Part shown: positions 34,200-44,660 of the stretch, piece after piece
Position numbering within the stretch: position 1 is the first letter of the stretch
How the letters are laid out: each line of letters begins with the position of its first letter
DNA from: Ceratopteris richardii
Lineage: Eukaryota; Streptophyta; Polypodiopsida; Polypodiales; Pteridaceae
Direction: 5' to 3'
Length of the DNA: 64,000 nt
Assembly: GCA_020310875.1 (NCBI GenBank)
Contig: MU260066.1
Location: 521,001 to 585,000, forward strand
The notes under the pieces: generated by a model
The model's input: only the letters and a program-made list of their open reading frames with translations
Databases searched by the model: none
What the model was told of the DNA's origin: nothing
Made by a program: the position numbers and the translations under genes

Positions 34200-36372
34200 T
34201 GTGGGCAGAAATAGAGTAGGATTTGAAAATGAAAGACCTGAAAGAGAGAGACATCAAGCACATAGGCAACAAAGAGATGAACATGTTTTTCCATTGCCTA
34301 GACCCCGAGAGCACACAAGAACCCTTAGACCCACTCAAGTGATCAAGGCAATGAAGAATTATTTTGACGGGTCACGAGATCCTTATGATCATGTGGCTGA
34401 GTTCAAACAAGTGTTAAGAGCTAAACAGGTTGAGGATTTGTTCACCCAGTACGAGGCATTTGGTTTAACTCTTAAGGGCACTGCCTTGGCTTGGTTTCAA
34501 CCACTGAGTAGTCAAAACTATCGCGATATAGGACAGCTGCTAGACGAATTCATTGTAGAATTTTCCAAGAGTGGTATCAGGCATGACACATCATCTTTGA
34601 TCCACAGTTTCAAGCAGACGCCCCAAGAAACAGTGCGACTAGCAGGAAGAAGGTTCAGACAGTACTTAGAAAGATGCCCTGTTCTAGAGTTGACCACACC
34701 TGCCAAACAAGTGGCCTTGTTCTTAGATGGCTTGCTGAGCACAAAGTTAAGATCATATGTGTACTTGAAAGATCCTAGATCCATAGAAGAGTGTGTGCGG
34801 ACATGCATTGACATAGAAGATAACTTGGGTGAGGAGTTAGGATTGTCCAAAATCTATAAGGATTCTGATAGTTCTACTAGTCATACTTCAAAAATCTCCA
34901 CAGAAATAGATGAGATAGCTGAGCAAGTTGCCAAGAAGCTGGGAGTCCAAAATAGACAAACACAAAGAGTCACCTCATTGATCTGATGCTATACCTGTGG
35001 AGGGGACCACATGGCTAATGTATGCCCAATGCAAAACCAAAACATTAGAGAAAGGAATGCTCCATATTGCACTATTGAGAGAAAATACACAAACCACACG
35101 GCTCAAGATTGTCCCTACAATAGGCAGGCTATTAGACAAACTTATCAGCAACCTTACCAACAAGGTAGGTATCATAACCAATACCAACAACCATATTATT
35201 GACCACAACAGCAATATCAGGCACAATATAGGCCACAACCAGTCTTGGGAAACCAACCACCAGCTCTTGCCAACGTGATTCCAGTCAAGTATGCTGTGGG
35301 AGAGGAAAATCCAAATAGAGCATTGGTGCCACTAACCCCATTGATACCAGATAATGACTCTCATGCTCATAGTTCAGACTACTCCCATGAAGGTAGTCCA
35401 CATGCTTATTACACTGAGTCGCCTGAGCATAGTGAGATTTACTCGTATCAATATGAGGCACCACCTATGGAGCAAAATTGGGAGCCAAAATACTCCAATG
35501 TCATGTACACAAATCCTAACCCTAGGCCCCAATTGAGACAAATGAGACCACAAGCCCCTAGAGGATCTTGTTTCAGATGTCAAGGTGACCATTTCATTCG
35601 TGACTGTCCCCACCCACCATCTCCGAGTCAAGGTCAGGTTATCACAATACAAGCTTTTTGTCCTGAATGTGGCAAAGACCATCTTCCCAGAGATTGTCCA
35701 AGAAACCCCTCCAGTGCACCCAAGATTACACCCTTTAATGTGGTAGGCTTAGTGGCAGATTCAAGTTCAAGTAGCAGTAATGTGGCTCCTATACAAGCTG
35801 TCACTAGAGCACAACCCTTAAAAGAGGATAAACTAGCAGAGCAATCAGAGTCGAGTGAATCTGGAGAACCTAGTAAGAGGAAAACAAGGACATGGAAGGA
35901 TACTAGAGAGAAGGCCAATCGCAAGTGGAATAAAAAGTTATCAGAACTAGAAGAAAGCTTGAAAGAAGCGAAAACAAAAATACATGACATTGCATCTCAA
36001 AGCCCCTCGCATGCCCAAACTCCATCTACTCCATCTCATCCTACCCCACCACCCATTGTAAAAAGGCCGCAACCAGGGTCTGTTCTTGCAGATCCAACCC
36101 CAGAAGGCTTGGACGTGATGTTCAAAGCCTACCAGGCTCGACTTCAAGAAGGGCCTATAGCTGCAAACCTAGACAAGAGTTACCCTAGAGCAGATTTAGA
36201 GATTGAATGGATGAAAATGTGCATGAAAATTGTAGAAAAAGCTCAAGCTATACTTGAGACTATTCAAAAGTTCAATCAGACAAACTCTATCAAACCGGAT
36301 TTGCATTTCCAAGGCTTACTAGAAAGATTAGAGCAGTTGGTAAACAAACCACAAGTTTCTTTACCTCCATAG
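34200..36372 (+). pseudogene. gag region of Gy1
   Basis: Capsid domain of the plant retrotransposon-gag type at about 34330-34690 (KNYFDGSRDPYDHVAEFKQ, LTLKGTALAWFQPLSSQNY, LDEFIVEFS). Three CCHC zinc knuckles C-x2-C-x4-H-x4-C follow at 34987-35025, 35569-35607 and 35659-35697, with Gln/Tyr-rich DNA between the first and second. The C-terminal part has a Ser/Glu/Lys-rich segment, a Pro-rich stretch near 36005-36090 and a helical end. Gag should bind and package genomic RNA. Broken; about two breaks. Confidence 0.85.
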
Positions 36373-36399
36373 GCCCAACCATTTATTGAGAGAGGCAGC

Positions 36400-37275
36400 T
36401 CACCACCAATGGCAGCTTATGTTCCTAATTCTACGAATGTTGGAACACCTCTTTCAATTCAAAATTACTCTCAAGAGTTCTTGCGGGAAATACAAGAGGA
36501 GAAATGGGCCAAGGAGAAGGGTAATTCCCCTCCTATTTGTGAGATTGATGATCTTCATGATCAATTTCCCCAAGACATTCCATCTATTTATGGAGATGAA
36601 GCAGAACAAGAAGACGAAAGATTAGATTTTGAATCTAATACTTTGGAAGAGCTTCCTCAATTTCTAGGCCCTTGGGAATCGGAATCTCTTCAGATCAGAG
36701 CTCCCACAATATTGGTAAGGACTGAAGACTCAGTGGTTCCAAGGAACACCGATGTCATGAAGAACACTAAGGTTCAGTGTCATCTCACTGTAGAAGAGTT
36801 GCTAAAAGCAAAACCCGAGCTATGGAATCATGTGAAGGATCAGGTCCTAGAACTTGAGTCCAATATGCCAAAAACAGGCTCTAAGCAGAAAGTACCAGAG
36901 ATACCTCTAGACAAAATAGGGGACATGTGTGAGGGTGAAGAAGGTAATATTTATCTTCCAATCACCTATCAAGGTTACACAACCAAAGCAATCATAGATT
37001 CAGGTGCTGGTGTTGCTATTGCGACCACCTCTTTGTGGAAGCAATGGGGCAAACCCACATTAAGAACAACTAGAATGAAGGTTGATGGCCATTTTGAAAG
37101 ACCTCTAGGATTGCTTGAAGGGATAAATCTAACCACTTGTGGTGTAGAGTTTGAACATACATTTGCTATATGTGACTTTGAGAAAAATAATGTCTATGAG
37201 ATTATCCTAGGAAGACCCTTCCTACGACAATTGCAAATAGTACAGGATTGGGGAACCAATTCCTTGTACTTGTAG
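36400..37275 (+). pseudogene. protease region of Gy1
   Basis: Retropepsin-type aspartic protease with the catalytic triad motif DSGAG at 36997-37011 and the C-terminal ILGRPFLRQL signature near 37205-37235. It would cleave the gag-pol polyprotein. About 580 bases of linker precede the catalytic motif. A second, unrelated-looking retropepsin domain lies after pol at 39508-39900. Confidence 0.85.
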
Positions 37276-37299
37276 CACTTAGGGGTCACCACCAAGGTC

Positions 37300-39365
37300 A
37301 ATTTGAAGGATTACTCCTTCAGAGATGTACCACCCCTACAGTGGAATCCTATCCACAAAGCGAAAGAAGATTCCATCTCTGTGCATTTTGAAAGTTCACC
37401 TAATCCATCATGGCTGCATGAAGATACTCATTTGTGGATGTGCAAGGTTGCAAAGGAAGAGCAAAAACTTCGCCAGGAGATAGACCATTTAAGGACCCAG
37501 CCTACACACCGATGATCTTTCCAGATGAGGAATTTGAGCCTCTTGGCTGGCCTGAAATCTTAGCCACCATGGACATTGTTGTCAATGAAGAACAATGGAC
37601 ACCTCATTGTGATGAGGAGGGTTATGATATTTCAGTGTTCATGTGTCAGCCCTTGCTAGAAGAATGTGACCCTAGTGATGTCATAGAAGAAGAAGAGAAT
37701 GACGATGATATAGAGTCCATTGTGATGGATAGTTGCTTTAACTCAGAGCAGCACTATCTAGAAGATATAGGAGTGTTCACCCAGAAAGAAGAAGAACCTC
37801 TCACAAGTATGAAAACGGTAAATTCAAAGGATGGAAGCGAGAGCAGTCAAAAGAAAAAGAAAAGAAAAGCAGGGAAACAAGAAAAGGAGGAATCATTGTT
37901 TGAAGTACCAGAAAACTTCAAGAAATATGAAGTTGACGACCGCAAAATTTTGGTACGAATGCCTAGGAGAGAGGCCATCATAGGAGAATCATATGATAAT
38001 AAAGAAAAGACCAAAAAGATTGTTGTGACCATTGAGGAGAACGAAGAGAGATGTACCTACATAGGAGACGACCTGAGTGCAAGAGAAGAAATGGAGCTCG
38101 TAGCTCTATTAAGGGAATATAGGGATGTGTTTGCTTGGCACTATAGAGACTTGAAGGGAGTAGATCCAAGAATTTGCTCTCATACTATCCCCATGACTGC
38201 TGATGCCAAGCCCACCAAACATAAGCCCTACACATATAATGACACTTATGCGGCCAAGATAAAAGAAGAAATTGACAGGCTGATTGAAGCTGAATTTATC
38301 TATGAGATTCAGCATACTGAATGGGTGTCCCCTATTGTAGTAGTGCCCAAGAAGAACAGGAAGTTGCGAGTGTGTATTAACCTTAAAAAAGTTAATGCTG
38401 CTACGATCAAAGATAGTTATCCACTTCCAATCACGGAACACCTATTGGACTGTGTTGCAGGCAAGTAAGTGTATAGCTTCCTTGATGGATTTTCAAGTTA
38501 CAATCAAGTAGCCATTGCCCCAAAAGATCAACACAAAACAACTTTTGCCACAGAGTGGGGAATCTTTGCATTTCGTGTGATGCCATTTGGGCTCACCAAT
38601 GCACCTGCAACATTCCAAAGGCTCATGTGTCATGTCTTCAAAGAGTTCTTGCGAAAGAGCTTAGAAGTAATGTGGACGATTTATGTGCTCATTCCCAAGA
38701 AAGAAGATACCACATCCCTGAGCTCAAACAGATCTTCAACAAGTGTAGAGAATATCGAGTGTTTTTGAACCCAGAAAAGTGTGTGTTCATGGTGCGTCAA
38801 GGTAAAATCTTAGGTCATATTGTTTCTAAGAATGGAATCTCAACAGATGAAGATAAGGTATGAGCCATAGCGGAGCTGCCAAGGCCAAGGAATGTTAAAG
38901 AGGTACAAGCCTTTATGGGCCATTGTGGATATTACCGAAGGTTTATCCACATGTACGCGATCATAGCTAGACCCCTTCATGCCTTGTTGTCTAATTTTGA
39001 GTGGAACGACGAATGCGAGAATTCTTTCAATGAACTGAAGAAATGTTTGTGCACATCACCCATACTGACCACTCTTGATTGGAATAAATAATTCCATGTC
39101 CATGTGGATGCATCCAATCACGCCATAGGATGTGTGCTAGCAAAACCCACAGGTGAAGGAAACTTAGATTTGCCCATAGCATATGCTAGTAGACAGGTCA
39201 CCGCAGCTGAACGAAACTATACCACAACTGAGCGAGAGGGTTACGGACCCATGATCATTAATAGAATTTCCACTAGCGGTGCAGTTCAGTTGGCCACTCT
39301 AGAAACTATATTAGCGGATGTAGAGTCAAGCTATATCAAGAACCTCTTACTGAGGATATGCTAAT
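37300..39365 (+). pseudogene. RT and RNase H region of Gy1
   Basis: After an acidic, Lys-rich linker (37300-38080), Ty3/gypsy reverse transcriptase is seen from about 38100 (FAWHYRDLKGVDPRICSHTI; WVSPIVVVPKKNRKLRVCIN near 38320; FRVMPFGLTNAPATFQRLM near 38570). RNase H of the gypsy type starts near 39080 (MDASNHAIGCVLAKPTGEG; ASRQVTAAERNYTTTEREG). No integrase core is recognised in the element. The DFAWHYRDL motif is typical of plant Athila/Tat pol. Broken; about four breaks. Confidence 0.88.
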
Positions 39366-39507
39366 GATACTCAACACTGCTAAGACGCGAAAAGAAGAAG
39401 AGTTAAGGGTGAGAGAAGAAGCATAGGCAGACGCTAGAGAGCGTATTAGGCGAAATAAGTTAAGGTGACTAGGCCTAGATGTCAACTCAAAAGCCCCAAA
39501 ATATCAC

Positions 39508-39900
39508 ATGGATATGTGCCAAAAATCGGGCATAACTACTTCTCAAGTCATTGACCGACGTCCCTTTGTGACCATAGAGATAGGACAAGGAAAGGGTGCC
39601 AGGATTGTGAAAGCATTGATTGACTCAGGTGTAGCAAGTAATGCAGTTAGACTGTCCTACTACCAAGTCTTGCAGTTGAACATCAATCCCATAGAAGCTT
39701 ATCTCATAGGAATGGGGGGTGTGGAAACCCCTTGTTTGGGCGAGGTGGAACTCCCCATCTACCTTCAAGATGTTCCAATGAAAGCCAAAGTGCTAGTGTG
39801 TAAAGATGAGAACCTTACAGAACCACTTGTCTTGGGTCAAGATTGGATCTATGACCATGCAGTTAACTTAAACCTAAGAAGTCAAATTCTTCAAGTTTAG
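39508..39900 (+). CDS. second retropepsin-like ORF of Gy1, after pol
   Basis: An uninterrupted frame of 130 residues. It has the retropepsin catalytic signature A-L-I-D-S-G (DSG at 39622-39630), the central GMGG turn followed by GEVELPIYL strands, and the closing motif LVLGQDWIYDHAV (near 39829-39867), which matches the ILG-x-DW of aspartic proteases. The element already has a protease between gag and RT, so this is additional. It may be an active protease, a decayed domain duplication, or a domain that gained another role. The separation from pol suggests expression from a separate or spliced RNA, but no splice sites were verified. Confidence 0.7.
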   Translation: MDMCQKSGITTSQVIDRRPFVTIEIGQGKGARIVKALIDSGVASNAVRLSYYQVLQLNINPIEAYLIGMGGVETPCLGEVELPIYLQDVPMKAKVLVCKDENLTEPLVLGQDWIYDHAVNLNLRSQILQV

Positions 39901-39939
39901 GTACAAGAACAATGCATTACATTAGAATTAGAAAATTGC

Positions 39940-40716
39940 ATGCTCACAAATCCAGATGTCCCACAATCTCTTAGTTCTTCTAAGCCTAATCATCTGGAAG
40001 AAGATGTTACACGTGTCAAAAGCTCTATGATCCAAAAGGACTCAATCATGGAAGAAGAGTCGCAAAGGCAAGCAAACCCTCCTTCTTTTTTGAAGAGTAA
40101 AGCATCCATAGTAGTTCAACCTCAGAAGCAAGCACAACAATTCAAGACAATTGCTATAGCAAATAGAAAGACACCCTTCAACAAGAAAGCAGTTCCGAGC
40201 ATGAAGCAGATCTGGGTATGCAACGGAGAGCAACCACCAGCCTTGCCCCCACAAATCCCATCCAGACCGGCCAACCAGGCCAGAAGACGAAGGAAGAAGC
40301 TCGGACAAGCTCAACCACAAGGTATGCGACAAGTTTGGGTGCCTAAGAAATTAGCTGCAGCTCAACAAGGGCGATTACAGATGTGGGTACCTAAGAAGCT
40401 CTTACATCCACAACAACCTATGTTCTCCCACATGCGAAAGGTCTCAACAAAGAAGCCACAAAGAGAAAAGGGTAAGAACCGCATACAAAGATCGAAAGAA
40501 GATCAAATCACCTCTTCAACAATAGTAGGAAGACGTGCAAAAAGGGTATGGGTTTGGAAGCCAAAAGCACAAGTAGCCTCCACCGAACCAAAGCACCAAC
40601 CACACTGGATACCACAATTCAGAAAGCATCCAAAGAGGGAGACGCCTGAAGTGATCTCTATAGTGCCAAATTTTGTTCTAAAATGGACCCCAATAAGGAG
40701 GATTACATCATTTTGA
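39940..40716 (+). CDS. basic ORF with repeated W-V-P-K-K motifs
   Basis: An uninterrupted frame of 258 residues, strongly basic and rich in Gln, Pro and Lys. A motif recurs along it: MKQIWVCNGEQPP, MRQVWVPKKLAAA, LQMWVPKKLLHP, AKRVWVWKPKAQ, HWIPQFRKHPK. Separation is about 15-60 residues. I recognise no family. The charge and repeated Trp-Val-Pro-Lys-Lys suggest nucleic-acid or protein binding and perhaps nuclear targeting (RRRRKK near residue 112), which is inference. It directly follows the post-pol retropepsin-like ORF and precedes the direct repeat that borders the ARGONAUTE segment. Confidence 0.6.
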   Translation: MLTNPDVPQSLSSSKPNHLEEDVTRVKSSMIQKDSIMEEESQRQANPPSFLKSKASIVVQPQKQAQQFKTIAIANRKTPFNKKAVPSMKQIWVCNGEQPPALPPQIPSRPANQARRRRKKLGQAQPQGMRQVWVPKKLAAAQQGRLQMWVPKKLLHPQQPMFSHMRKVSTKKPQREKGKNRIQRSKEDQITSSTIVGRRAKRVWVWKPKAQVASTEPKHQPHWIPQFRKHPKRETPEVISIVPNFVLKWTPIRRITSF

Positions 40717-40812
40717 GACCCAACGGATACCTCCACCACAGTCGGCATCAACATCTACAAGTAACATCGATAGCCTCGACGAGCGATAACCATGTGCTCC
40801 TTGCACAACCCT

Positions 40813-40892
40813 GACTTTTGCACCATTTAGGTTATGCATTTCCAAAGTATGCATTAATATAAGGCCACATTACACGGCCGTGCATAGACACA
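40813..40892 (+). repeat. direct repeat left of ARGONAUTE segment
   Basis: Contains cttttgcaccat, atgcatttccaaagta, ggccacattaca and cggccgtgcata in this order. The same order recurs at 41730-41811 with about three quarters of bases shared by eye. Confidence 0.75.
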
Positions 40893-40988
40893 CTTGAGAA
40901 TACTAGGCACAAGAGCACATTGACATATGTCAAATATTTTTATTGATACTAACCTTTGTCTTCTTGTTTTGTGACATTGTTTCGAAAA

Positions 40989-41019
40989 AAAAAAGAGAGA
41001 GAGAGAAGAAGAGAAGAAG

Positions 41020-41052
<33 letters not shown>
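40989..41052 (+). repeat. GA microsatellite
   Basis: AAAAAAAAGAGAGAGAG followed by GA/AAGA repeats up to the left edge of the ARGONAUTE-like segment. Confidence 0.95.
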
Positions 41053-41056
<4 letters not shown>

Positions 41057-41503
41057 TTCCAAGGTTTGGCTCATGGAACATGAATGAGTCATGCTTAGTT
41101 GAAGGTGGAACCATTGATTACTGGACATTTATCAGTTTCGATGGAAGTGTGTCTCGATTAGCAGATGATATTATTGCTGCTTTATTTGGTAGATGTCAAG
41201 AACTTGACAGGAACATGGCATCCACAACTTTGTTTCCCCTTACCTTGGTAGGGGTGAAGAGCTTGAAGGTCCGCAACTTGAGTGATGCTTAACTACTACA
41301 TGAACGAAAGCATCCAGGGAGATATCTGCAAGAGATAGTTTGGTACCCTAAGAATCCTTGTCCGTATACTGGGTGAGAAGACTCCTGCTTATGGTGAGCT
41401 AAAGAGAATATGTGAAACTAAGCTTGGTGTAGTTACCCAATGTTGTTTGCCAAGGAATGTAAAGAAATTCAATTCTCACTATTTGGCAAATGTTGCTTTG
41501 AAA
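41053..41503 (+). pseudogene. AGO-like: captured ARGONAUTE gene fragment (L2-MID)
   Basis: Two co-linear blocks resemble plant ARGONAUTE, the protein that loads small RNAs. Block 1 (41053-41292) reads PRFGSWNMNESCLVEGGTID then YWTFISF and RCQELDRNMAST, matching the linker between PAZ and MID, where AGOs have G-x-WNM..VEGG/VNGG..W..I.F. Block 2 (41348-41503) reads ILGEKTPAYGELKRICETKL then GVVTQCCLPRNVKKFNSHYL and ANVALK, the MID domain. The 5'-phosphate pocket residues Tyr, Lys, Gln and Lys occur at relative positions 0, +4, +16 and +37, exactly as Y529, K533, Q545 and K566 of human AGO2. VTQCC favours the AGO2/3/7 clade. The two blocks are in different frames and no PAZ core or PIWI domain is seen, so no AGO protein is encoded. 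The absence of a visible intron suggests an mRNA source (inference). Confidence 0.85.
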
Positions 41504-42142
41504 AGAGGAGAGAGGACCAGGCACTCAAAAAAAATTTCATCAGTGGACCATCAACACGGACATTCCTCGACAATGTTCCATCACAAATGCTGGGTGTACA
41601 ACACAAAGAGATAAACATCGGTCGAACCTTCACCATGGTAAGTATCTTTACTTTGGCAACACCATAACCATGCTAGATTAGGAAACCTCTTCGTCGGCAT
41701 ACCCTTGAGCACTTAGCTCAAGACCCCCAATTTTTGCACCATACTTCTTCCAATGCATTTTCCAAGTAAGCATGCATAGGGCTACATTACAAGGCCATGC
41801 ACAAGGCACATATTTTCCTCAACCCATGCACGAACATAATTACCCATCATTCATTATGGGTTATGAATACTTGGAACGACTGCTTTGAACATCATCTTTG
41901 GAAGAGCTAGAGGTCATCAATGGAGACTCACAACGACACAGTCATGCTGGAATCCAAGGAAGAAGCACATACCAAGGGACTACAACTTGCAAAGGCTCTC
42001 AGTGACAAATGAAGAACCCAGACAACCAACCCTGCTACATTTGGAAGATAGACAGCTTTGGTTCCTACCGAATGGACACTACCTCTCAAGCACTACTTGG
42101 AACAACCATTACAACCAAGGTCTGTCAGGGACGACAGACTCG
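41504..42142 (+). other. 3' non-coding part of Gy1
   Basis: Contains an open stretch to about 41670 without recognised similarity, the right direct repeat (41730-41811) and a tail with gggacgacag shortly before the polypurine tract. Nothing resembling an envelope gene (no signal peptide or membrane segment) is seen. Confidence 0.55.
41730..41811 (+). repeat. direct repeat right of ARGONAUTE segment
   Basis: Partner of 40813-40892: tttttgcaccat, atgcattttccaagta, ggctacattaca, aggccatgcaca in the same order. Confidence 0.75.
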
Positions 42143-42157
42143 AGAGGGGGGGGGGAG
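42143..42157 (+). other. polypurine tract of Gy1
   Basis: AGAGGGGGGGGGGAG with one further base before the 3' LTR start; plus-strand primer. Confidence 0.9.
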
Positions 42158-42764
42158 TGTTGAAGCTGAAGTTCAAGGACATAGCACAAGAGCACATCAA
42201 AGAGGTGGACACACAAGAAGAAGGAGCAAGTAGGGAGCTCCAAGAAGTGTATGTCAAATTTTCAGAAGAAATCCCTATAAAAATAGTGATTTTCATCACT
42301 AAAAACCATTGTAAATACCATTTTCTAGTTTTGTAACTCCATTTTGTTCAATCCGAGGAGTCCTCGAGCTTGAGGAGTATTAGAAGTATCATCCTACCAA
42401 TTTTCATAATTTTTAGACTTCGTTTGAGCCCTCAAATAAGCCTTGGAACCTAATTTTTAACTAGGCCGGACACTAGGTCTGGATAGGGCCAAAACTAGTC
42501 AAAAAACTATAAAAAGAGCTAGAGAGCTCATTTTTGAGGTTAGCTTGTTAGAGAATAGAGCTTTGTAAGAGAACTCTTTGCAATCGAAGCTTTCCATTGT
42601 TCCTCTCTTTGATCTTACCTTGTGCGTGTTTGTGTGTATGTGTGTGCATGTTTGTGTGCTTTCACTCACACACTTGTGCCTTCACTTTCTTGTGGTCTTC
42701 ATACCGGTCCTCACGTCTCCGCGAATTGCCAAGTAAAGGAGGTGGTTCTTATGCTTGAGCTACA
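42158..42764 (+). repeat. 3' LTR of Gy1
   Basis: 607 bases, TGTTGAAGCTG to GAGCTACA, followed by the CTTAT duplication at 42765-42769. By eye about 30 differences from the 5' copy. Confidence 0.95.
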
Positions 42765-42769
42765 CTTAT

Positions 42770-43783
42770 CCTAACGTTCATATGTTCATTCATGTATTAG
42801 CACATGAATGATCTCTTGTAAAAGATTGATTTTTAGTCCTTGTAAAAGTGCGTATGTGGAATCACTTCCGATTATGAGTTCTTAGGAGAATCTTTCCACG
42901 AATTTTTTGGTGAGGATTTATGGCAAATCAAGTCCTAAAACTTTGGAACACTTTTAGGTAAAGACTCAAATTCAAACTTGAATCTTGGCTCCAACAAAAG
43001 GCTATAAAAGAGGACTATCTAGTCACATAAAAGAATCCAAATATAGCAAAGATTTTAGAGGAACTTGTGTGGCATATTGAGCTCACATTATAGATATTAT
43101 ATTGCCCTCACATTGTGCAATCATTCATTGCCAATGTCAATGTATTTATGTGCATTAATACATATAATCTTCACATGTATCATCTCTTCTACTCTATCAT
43201 ATACTACTCAGAACAATGAGCTTCTTTGATATATTTCTTAGCGTGTACTTGATCATTTTTAGTTATTTAAGTTGGTATAGATTCATTGAATAGTCTATTT
43301 GTATGTTAAAAAGTTTTATTTTGATTTCCTCATCCATTCTCGAGTTATGTGCAAAACATTTTGCTCTGGTCTACATACTTTAACTCCCGAAAATGTCGGG
43401 AAGCATTCTAGTTTTGCTAAGCATCATTCTCTGAGCATATTTGATCATTTCAAGTGAAATAACTTGTGAAAGTTAGCTATCTTAGTCAATGGATATTCCT
43501 GAAAGGATTGTTTCCAATTGTTACTAGGAAAGGAGTATTGTTCATTTTCCTACGCAAGTATAGTGACCAAATAGCAAGTTTTGGTTCATAGTGAAAAGTC
43601 CAAGTTATCTGTTTTGATCCAATGATTTGAGGATCATCTTCCAAAGTACTTGGGTGATTATTTGTTCTTCCTAGAAAGCTTAGGATGTCTAGTTTGCACT
43701 CCTCAACTCGATTTTGGCTGGTGTGAAGCAAGAATTTGTAAAACCATCTCATCTCTAGAAGGTGTCCACCATCTCCTCCAATA
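42770..43783 (+). repeat. 5' LTR of C, second segment
   Basis: Continues the LTR interrupted by Gy1 and matches 47970-48704 and 56199-56397. A TATAAAAG box is at 43003-43010, preceded at 20 bases by the CAAATTCAAACTTGAAT inverted repeat. Confidence 0.92.
43003..43010 (+). promoter_or_regulatory. TATA box in C 5' LTR
   Basis: TATAAAAG in the same setting as in the B and D LTRs. Gy1 lies upstream of it, separating it from the first 42 bases of U3. Confidence 0.6.
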
Positions 43784-43784
43784 G

Positions 43785-43796
43785 TGGCATCAGAGC
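43785..43796 (+). other. primer-binding site of element C
   Basis: TGGCATCAGAGC, one mismatch from the initiator-Met tRNA complement. Confidence 0.88.
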
Positions 43797-43810
43797 AACA
43801 TCAAGGTAAA

Positions 43811-44660
43811 ATGGGAGATGGATTTCCATCATTCATTGAAAAATTGGACAGGGGAAATTATCCACCATGGTCCCTAAGGATGAAGGCTTGCCTCCAAGGA
43901 AGAAGCTTGTATAGATACGTATCTGGAGATGAAGAAATGCCAATCTTTAGAAGCAAAAACCAACCTACAAGAGAGGAGCAAGAGAGACTAGCTGCATGGT
44001 GTGCAAAGGATGCTCTAGCTAGGTCTTACATACTCAATTCAATCTCTGATTTTCTGTTACCTCATATTAGGAAGTGTAAGACTTCCCAAGAGACTTGGGA
44101 AGTACCATCTTCATACTTCTCATCAAATACAAGGGCCAGAAAGAACCAGCTTTGGATGGAGTTCACAACCTTGAAGAAGAAACCAAAGTAAACTGTAGTT
44201 GGCTATGTGACAACGATGAAGGATGTAGCTGATGAACTTGGGAGTATTGGAGAAGAAATAAAAGAGGAGCACATAGTGAGGCAAATCATAAATGGCATCA
44301 AGGCTAATGACAAATGGGAGTCTTTTACCACAATAATGGACCTATATATGGACATGCACATACATGACCTCAATACATTGATGGGGCAATTCTTCACACA
44401 TGAGACAAAGCTCAACAAGAATGGGGATACTTCTAGAGGTAATCAATCTTCTACCCTTTACACAAATAAAAATAAGAGTAAAGGTAAAGGCAAAGGTAAG
44501 AAGAATGAAGAAGATGCATGTACCTATCAAGTGAATTTCACAGGTAGAGGAAGAGGTACGAGAGGAAGGGGCAAAGGAGGAAAGCAAGGCAAGGGGAGAC
44601 CATACAATTCTTCACCTTGCAACATTTTGGCTTGACCAATCATACCACATATCAATGATT
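43811..44660 (+). pseudogene. gag region of copia element C
   Basis: Starts MGDGFPSFIEKLDRGNYPPW. UBN2-type capsid follows (WCAKDALARSYILNSISDFL near 44000; DVADELGSIGEEIKEEHIVR near 44222), then a Lys-rich and RG-rich segment near 44470-44600 and a diverged knuckle region with Asn/Tyr-rich DNA after it. Same lineage as B, D, E and H. Broken; two or three breaks. Confidence 0.87.

Larger units (their letters stand above)
31380..42764 (+). mobile_element. gypsy element Gy1 (Athila/Tat-like), full length
   Basis: About 11.4 kb with LTRs of about 600 bases, perfect CTTAT duplication (31375-31379 and 42765-42769), Asp-tRNA primer site and a G-rich polypurine tract. Parts in order: repeat-rich leader, pre-gag ORF, gag with three zinc knuckles, protease, RT, RNase H, post-pol retropepsin-like ORF, basic ORF, ARGONAUTE fragment. 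I recognise no integrase core. By eye the LTRs differ at about 5% of sites, so it is younger than C. Broken; at least six breaks. Confidence 0.93.

Noticed and set aside
40854-41114. Minus-strand frame with long Ser/Leu/Phe runs, like a membrane or envelope segment
   Set aside because: Produced by reading the GA microsatellite backwards; it overlaps the sense-strand AGO segment.
41504-41670. Continuation of ARGONAUTE into the PIWI domain
   Set aside because: I looked for the GGRN and the FGADVTHP-like motifs that follow MID in plant AGOs and found no convincing match, so the fragment is ended at 41503.
43486-43752. Minus-strand 88-residue frame in the C LTR
   Set aside because: Lies wholly inside an LTR, recurs as a similar shadow in other LTR copies and has no domain.
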